A DNA stretch of 64,000 nucleotides. Origin: Bacillota bacterium (GTDB taxonomy: Bacteria; Bacillota; UBA4882; UBA8346). Position numbers and translations under genes: made by a program. The notes beneath the pieces were generated by a model. The model was not told where the DNA came from, ran no database searches, and worked only from the letters and a program-made list of their open reading frames with translations. The stretch is from NCBI GenBank assembly GCA_023435565.1, contig JAEYRN010000042.1, positions 17,698 through 81,697 on the forward strand. The letters run 5' to 3'. Positions 59,420 through 64,000 of the stretch are shown here, piece after piece. The first letter of the stretch is position 1. Every line of letters starts with the position of its first letter.

Positions 59420-60049
59420 TTATTTTACAAAATGTAAATTAACATCAATTGTTTCGTCGGCAATTACCAGTTTTTTATCAACATCCACATAACCCGCAAT
59501 GAATTTGGTAGTCAAATAATAAGTTTTGCCTTTTTCTCCCGTCAAATGCTTATTTTTGTTGATGATAAAATAAATATTATCATCTTTAATTTCCCCACCG
59601 GAAGAAGTAACTCCGGCCTGATCATCTGATTTGTTAAGATCTAATAACTGGCGTTTAATGGTTTGCCCGTTTTTTTCCTGAGTATATACCAACTCGTTTG
59701 TATCAGGGTAGTATGTATAGTACTCATAAATATTTTTATCATACTCGAATTCGATCGCATAAAAATTATCCCACTGGTATGAATTAGAATTGTAAAGCAA
59801 AATATCGACTCGTAAGTAATCTTGATCATAGCAGGCAATAGCCGCGCGGATATCCGATTCTAAAACCTCATTGCTGATTTGGTCTCCTTCTTGTTCCTCA
59901 TCGGGAGATACAATCCAATTATCAGCGGTATAAGGCTCGAAAACATCGTCAACCGGGGTTGCTTTACGTGAAGGAATTGAATCTGCAAAACAGATATTTG
60001 TTAAAGCAACCATCATAATTAAGGCAGAAAAAACTAGAATTTTTCTCAT
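59420..60049 (-). CDS. secreted hypothetical protein
   Basis: 209 residues with signal peptide (MRKILVFSALIMMVALTNIC then FADS). The mature part is acidic with beta-rich repeats (NFYAIEFEYDKNIYEYYTYY). No recognised domain. Between ruvB and queH on the same strand, 50 bp after ruvB. Confidence 0.65.
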   Translation of the reverse strand: MRKILVFSALIMMVALTNICFADSIPSRKATPVDDVFEPYTADNWIVSPDEEQEGDQISNEVLESDIRAAIACYDQDYLRVDILLYNSNSYQWDNFYAIEFEYDKNIYEYYTYYPDTNELVYTQEKNGQTIKRQLLDLNKSDDQAGVTSSGGEIKDDNIYFIINKNKHLTGEKGKTYYLTTKFIAGYVDVDKKLVIADETIDVNLHFVK

Positions 60050-60099
60050 TTAGTATCCCTCCTACCCTATTTAAATTCAAGTTTCCCCAAAAAAACCCG

Positions 60100-61134
60100 C
60101 TATTCAGGAGCAAATAAACCATCCTGGGTTGAGCAAGTCCGGTATGGACGGTTAAAATGTTCATAAGCCAGTCGGGTGGCGGTCCTCCCTCGGGGTGTCC
60201 GGTTGATAAAACCAATCTGGAGTAAGAATGGTTCGTACACATCCTCAATTGTCTCCGGTTCTTCGCCTATCGAGGCGGCAATCGTATCCAATCCCACCGG
60301 ACCACCTTCAAATTTATCGATAATTGTTAAAAGGACGGTCCGGTCAATCCGGTCCAATCCCAAAGGATCTACTTCCATCATTTGTAAAGCCTGATCGGCA
60401 ACTGCGGCGGTAATATCTCCCGAAGCCTTCACCTGAGCAAAGTCGCGCACCCGTTTTAAAAGCCGGTTGGCAATCCGCGGCGTACCCCGGGAACGCCCGG
60501 CAATCTCTCTAGCCCCCGACTGTTCAATCGCGATTTTTAATATTGCCGCCGATCGGGTTACTATTTCCTGCAAATCATCTCTCTCATAAAACTCCAACCG
60601 GTTAATAATACCAAAACGGTCCCTAAGCGGGGAAGTAAGTGAACCGGCCCTGGTAGTCGCCCCAACAAGAGTAAACCGGGGTAAATCAATTCGTACGGAA
60701 CGTGCGCTTGGCCCTTTCCCAATAATAATATCCAGGGCAAAATCCTCCATTGCCGGATAAAGAACCTCTTCAACACTACGATTGAGCCGATGTACTTCGT
60801 CTATAAAAAGAACGTCGTTGGATTCCAAATTGGTTAGTATCGCCGCTAAATCCCCAGGCCTCTCTATAGCAGGTCCCGAGGTAATCCGCAGATTTACTTG
60901 CAGTTCATTAGCGATAATATGTGCCAGCGAAGTTTTGCCGAGTCCGGGTGGTCCATAAAGCAAAACATGATCTAAAGATTCCCGACGGGATTTGGCTGCC
61001 TGAATATATATTTCAAGATTCTCCTTCACCCTGGACTGCCCAATATATTCGGCAAAATTTCGCGGCCTAAGATTAAACTCGTTTTCAATATCAATATTCT
61101 GTTTTAAAGCGCTTATTATCCGTTCTTCTTCCAC
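60100..61134 (-). CDS. ruvB: Holliday junction branch-migration ATPase RuvB
   Basis: 344 residues. LRPRNFAEYIGQSRVKENL, Walker A LLYGPPGLGKTSLAHI, Walker B VLFIDEVHRLN, sensor region LVGATTRAG and the winged-helix ending (FINRTPRGRTATRLAYEHF). Drives branch migration with RuvA. 18 bp after ruvA. Confidence 0.97.
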   Translation of the reverse strand: MEEERIISALKQNIDIENEFNLRPRNFAEYIGQSRVKENLEIYIQAAKSRRESLDHVLLYGPPGLGKTSLAHIIANELQVNLRITSGPAIERPGDLAAILTNLESNDVLFIDEVHRLNRSVEEVLYPAMEDFALDIIIGKGPSARSVRIDLPRFTLVGATTRAGSLTSPLRDRFGIINRLEFYERDDLQEIVTRSAAILKIAIEQSGAREIAGRSRGTPRIANRLLKRVRDFAQVKASGDITAAVADQALQMMEVDPLGLDRIDRTVLLTIIDKFEGGPVGLDTIAASIGEEPETIEDVYEPFLLQIGFINRTPRGRTATRLAYEHFNRPYRTCSTQDGLFAPE

Positions 61135-61152
61135 TTTAGTTCCCTTCTATTA

Positions 61153-61755
61153 TTACTTCCGGCCCAGATTCCGCAATGCCAGGCGAACCATTTCCGGAGT
61201 AGTCATGTCTTTATCCTGTTTGTAAACGGAATCAACCGCCACAGCTGCTTCTTTCTGCGGATAACCCAAAGCGACTAAAGCATCAACCGCGTCTCCGATT
61301 GAACTAACATATCGCGGGGCTGCTTTTATGTCTCCGGTTACGCTCCGTGTAATGCGCCCCAACTTTCCTTTTAATTCCAGAACAAGACGTTGGGCTGTCT
61401 TTAGCCCTACTCCGGATATAGCAGTTAAAACCCGGTGATCCTCATTTTCAATCGCTTCCCGAAAACTATCCCCGGACAAACTACTCAAAATAGCCAGGGC
61501 GGTTTTAGGGCCGATTCCGGATACACCGATAATCTTTTCAAAAATCACTTTGTCTTCAAGGGACAAAAAACCGAATAGACTGGCGCCATCTTCACGCAAG
61601 TGAAAATGGGTATGTACTTTTACCGGTTCAGTTGTCCGGCTCAAGGTTTCCAATGCAGGCAACGGCATTAACACCCGGTATCCGACTCCGTTAACATCAA
61701 TGATACAACTTTCCCCTCCTACATCGGCAACTTTTCCGGTTAAGGTAGCAATCAT
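61153..61755 (-). CDS. ruvA: Holliday junction-binding protein RuvA
   Basis: 200 residues from ATG 61,755 with GGAG upstream, giving the family-standard N-terminus MIATLTGKV. Two helix-hairpin-helix motifs (VSGIGPKTALAILSSL, ISGVGLKTAQRLVLELKGKL) and the C-terminal UBA-like domain III (AVDALVALGYPQKEA). Holds the four-way junction for RuvB. Confidence 0.96.
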   Translation of the reverse strand: MIATLTGKVADVGGESCIIDVNGVGYRVLMPLPALETLSRTTEPVKVHTHFHLREDGASLFGFLSLEDKVIFEKIIGVSGIGPKTALAILSSLSGDSFREAIENEDHRVLTAISGVGLKTAQRLVLELKGKLGRITRSVTGDIKAAPRYVSSIGDAVDALVALGYPQKEAAVAVDSVYKQDKDMTTPEMVRLALRNLGRK

Positions 61756-61888
61756 TCTATTTATCTCCATTTATCTATTTATTTCATGGCCAAAAGGGTT
61801 CGTACTTCCCTTTAAACTCAACCAATAAGCTGTCCAGCTCTGTATTTTTGTTTTAGATAAACACTCAAAACTTAATACCATACTATAA

Positions 61889-61919
61889 CTGTCAACTGAA
61901 AACTGTCAACTCTCAACTA
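61889..61919. repeat. simple stuttering tract (aactgtcaact words)
   Basis: aactgtcaactgaaaactgt then caactctcaacta, directly after the ruvC stop. Same style as the tracts at 6775 and beside the S23 genes. Confidence 0.5.
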
Positions 61920-62408
61920 TTAAAAACCTAGTGAGCTAACCTTATAGGAGTGGGCATGACAAATTGCAATTGCCAATGCGTCCGCCGCATCATCAGGCTT
62001 GGGGATTTCACTAAGGCAGAGTAACATTCGTACCATCTCCTGAATTTGCGCCTTCTCAGCTCTACCATATCCGACTACCGCCGTTTTAACCTGTAAAGGA
62101 GTATACTCAATAATTTCCAAACCAGCCTCGGCCCCAGTCAAAAGAATTACCCCCCGGGCCTGACCAACCGCCAGTGCTGTCCGGACATTTTTGTTGAAAA
62201 ACAGCTGTTCTACAGCCATTACATCAGGACGATAATGTTCAATAATTACCCTCAGTTCCTGATGAATTTGTTTTAACCTTAGGGCCATCCCAATTTCCGG
62301 ATTAGTTCGAATGACTCCGAAAGCAATTCGTTTCAAATGATTACCTTGTTTGGCAATCAGACCAAATCCGGTAATTGCCGTTCCGGGGTCAATTCCAAGT
62401 ATAATCAC
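61920..62408 (-). CDS. ruvC: Holliday junction resolvase RuvC
   Basis: 162 residues from GTG 62,408 (GGAGG eight bases upstream). D7 in ILGIDPGTAITGFG, E in MAVEQLFFNKN and the late DAADALAIAICH acidic residues form the metal site. Cuts Holliday junctions. Separated from ruvA by about 165 bp. Confidence 0.95.
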   Translation of the reverse strand: MIILGIDPGTAITGFGLIAKQGNHLKRIAFGVIRTNPEIGMALRLKQIHQELRVIIEHYRPDVMAVEQLFFNKNVRTALAVGQARGVILLTGAEAGLEIIEYTPLQVKTAVVGYGRAEKAQIQEMVRMLLCLSEIPKPDDAADALAIAICHAHSYKVSSLGF

Positions 62409-62465
62409 TTTACTAACCTCCGGTTTATTTATTCGCTTTCTTACTGCCAAATCCTGCGAGTGATG

Positions 62466-63629
62466 CTATCGAAGCCGTTTTGTAATTTTTCTTAATAATT
62501 TGAAAGTCCATACATCTTGTAAACTAATTGCTCCAAACGGGCAAAATTCCTGGCAACAACAGCACTTAATACAATGGGCTTCTTTGATCTTTACCTTTTT
62601 CCCGATACTAATGGCCCCAGCCGGACAATGTTCTTGACATTTACGGCATTTGACACAAATATGATAATCGATGGTTAATCTTTGCCGGATCAACCATTTA
62701 TATAGCTTACTGATAATTTCATTTTTAAATTCGTTTATTTGACGTCGGGCTGGGATTTCAAAGTCAGCAACCAAAAGATCGGCAACATTTTCACCGATAA
62801 CCTCTATCTGTTCCAAATCTACTCCGGTAACTCCCAATTCTCGGGCAGCCGTAAAGATCGGAAACTGATCCGGACTTTTCCGGATAATCTCTACTACCAA
62901 ACGATCCAATGCTATTGGATTAGCGCTTGCCAATAATAAACCTAATTCTCTGGCTCGACCGCTAGTTGGCCCATTTCCTTCCATACCGATAATCCCATCC
63001 AGAATATGCAAATCTGCGTTCACAGTCAGGGCTATCTCTACTATAATCCTAGCAAAAATATTAAGGTCACTACCGGCGACAAAATGCCAGCGGCCTTTCC
63101 CATGCCCAACAACACAACCAAAAAGGTTTTTAGTGGCCAAAGTAATTCCCATTTGTCCATGGGACTTCAACTTAGGAAGATTTATCACTTTGTCATATTC
63201 GGTTAATTCCCCGGTCAATTCCAAATTATTAAACCTACGTTTTAAATCCTGGGTTCTTACAAACTCTTTCCAAGAGACGCTCTTCTCAAATTCAACAATT
63301 TTTACCCCGCAACGAGTTAATTCTTCAAAAATCCCCATTTTCCTAATCACACTTTCGGCACTGCCCATCCCGGGACTGTCGCCGATCCCCACTTGACAAC
63401 CTTGATCAAGCAGCATTCGTACTAACGCCATAATCATCGCCGGATGTGTAAGTGCTGCGCTCTCTACTGTTTTGGGCATAACCAAGTTCGGTTTCAGTAA
63501 GACCCGTTCGCCACGTTTACAAAATGACCCCAATCCGCCAAATGGTACCAATAGTCTTTCGATTTTTTCAGCCAAATTGTCTTGATAAGATGATACTTTT
63601 AATATGGATACTCTTTCCACGATTTTCAC
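62466..63629 (-). CDS. DUF362 domain protein with C-terminal 2x[4Fe-4S] ferredoxin
   Basis: 387 residues. The DUF362 part includes VLLKPNLVMPKTVESAALTH, IGDSPGMGSAESVIRKMG and INLPKLKSHGQMGITLATKN, then FGCVVG. The C-terminus has CVKCRKCQEHCPAGAI and CIKCCCCQEFCPFGAI, two 4Fe-4S clusters. Uncharacterised redox-linked family in anaerobes. Confidence 0.9.
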   Translation of the reverse strand: MKIVERVSILKVSSYQDNLAEKIERLLVPFGGLGSFCKRGERVLLKPNLVMPKTVESAALTHPAMIMALVRMLLDQGCQVGIGDSPGMGSAESVIRKMGIFEELTRCGVKIVEFEKSVSWKEFVRTQDLKRRFNNLELTGELTEYDKVINLPKLKSHGQMGITLATKNLFGCVVGHGKGRWHFVAGSDLNIFARIIVEIALTVNADLHILDGIIGMEGNGPTSGRARELGLLLASANPIALDRLVVEIIRKSPDQFPIFTAARELGVTGVDLEQIEVIGENVADLLVADFEIPARRQINEFKNEIISKLYKWLIRQRLTIDYHICVKCRKCQEHCPAGAISIGKKVKIKEAHCIKCCCCQEFCPFGAISLQDVWTFKLLRKITKRLR

Positions 63630-63656
63630 CTTAAATAATAAAATTTCAGCATTTAA

Positions 63657-63786
63657 TTATATGAGAATTGCATAATCACCTTAGTTGACCCATCAGCCAC
63701 AATATATAGTGGCAATCCCAGATGTATCTATTAATATATTGTGAACTGAAGCTTACATTATAAATTATACAATTCTCTCATTATAA
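63657..63786. repeat. foldback element 5
   Basis: Arms ttatatgagaattg / caattctctcattataa about 100 bp apart, with an inner pair cacaatata / tatattgtg. No gene in this stretch. Confidence 0.6.
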
Positions 63787-63905
63787 CAAAAATCAGCCGA
63801 TATTGAAATAAATCCTTAGCTAAATGGGTATATCAACTTTTTATCTTGGAGGATTTCTAATTTGTTTGCTATCTAACTCAACTTTCCCACTTCAAAATGC
63901 TTTCT

Positions 63906-64000
63906 CAGTTAAGTCATATCAATCAATATCAATTTTTGAAAATATCGAAAGCTTTAACGATTTTTCAAAAATTGATGTTCCGAAGCGTTGACTTAACTGT
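63906..64000. repeat. foldback element 6 (reaches window edge)
   Basis: cagttaagtca ... atcaatttttgaaaatatcg / cgatttttcaaaaattgat ... tgacttaactg: a near-symmetric palindrome of about 94 bp around aaagcttta. May continue past the window end. The stretch 63,787-63,905 shows nothing else. Confidence 0.75.

Overview
The window looks like the chromosome of an endospore-forming, low-to-medium GC member of the Bacillota (Clostridia or Limnochordia type; genus not determinable from sequence alone). Supporting signs are spoIIM, a glycine T-box leader, single-chain glyS, a DUF2905-recO pair, ruvC-ruvA-ruvB, queH, a DUF4342 protein, purine-rich ribosome-binding sites and frequent TTG/GTG starts. Bases 39.4-64 kb are chromosome backbone. 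Bases 0.2-39.3 kb are accessory DNA stacked on the 3' side of one tRNA-Ala(GGC) gene.

Left accessory region (0.2-7.7 kb): an orphan-looking cyclic-di-GMP-I riboswitch with terminator, a DUF6573 gene broken by a palindromic repeat, three back-to-back foldback elements, a three-gene XRE / ImmA-IrrE protease / PIN-nuclease operon, two DUF6809-like genes, a RadC-type JAB protein, an HTH protein, an HD hydrolase of SpoT/MESH1 type, and two copies of a hairpin-rich dispersed repeat.

Defence island (8-22.2 kb): one minus-strand operon DUF499 ATPase - DUF3780 - DUF1156 methyltransferase - PLD/SNF2 helicase, then degraded XRE and UDG-like genes, two related PD-(D/E)XK proteins, a putative restriction endonuclease with a small partner, and a WYL regulator. 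Two four-helix-bundle (S23/bAvd family) genes follow, each bounded by simple stuttering repeats in inverted orientation.

Integrative element (23,413-39,379): bounded by a 45-bp direct repeat of the 3' part of tRNA-Ala. It carries a tyrosine integrase beside the intact tRNA, a prim-pol replication protein behind a structured leader RNA, many small phage/plasmid-like genes, a cold-shock protein, a surface/SGNH-hydrolase reading frame interrupted by one in-frame TGA, a GIY-YIG nuclease, a ParM/ParR-like segregation pair, and a three-gene ADP-ribosyltransferase-fold toxin / small protein / SecB-like chaperone operon resembling CmdTAC. No capsid, portal, large terminase or relaxase gene is visible. 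A third tRNA 3' end at 22,801 suggests repeated integration at this tRNA.

Backbone (39.4-64 kb): CPBP protease, SPL-family radical SAM protein, a LysR-controlled aconitase-family hydratase (large and small subunits) followed by a trans-aconitate methyltransferase-like gene, two flavodoxin-fold proteins with a TetR regulator, an Lhr-type helicase, a glycine T-box-spoIIM-glyS unit, DUF2905-recO-DUF4342, an ABC exporter, a third S23 gene between foldback repeats, queH, a secreted protein, ruvB-ruvA-ruvC and a DUF362/ferredoxin protein. The window ends in two more foldback elements.
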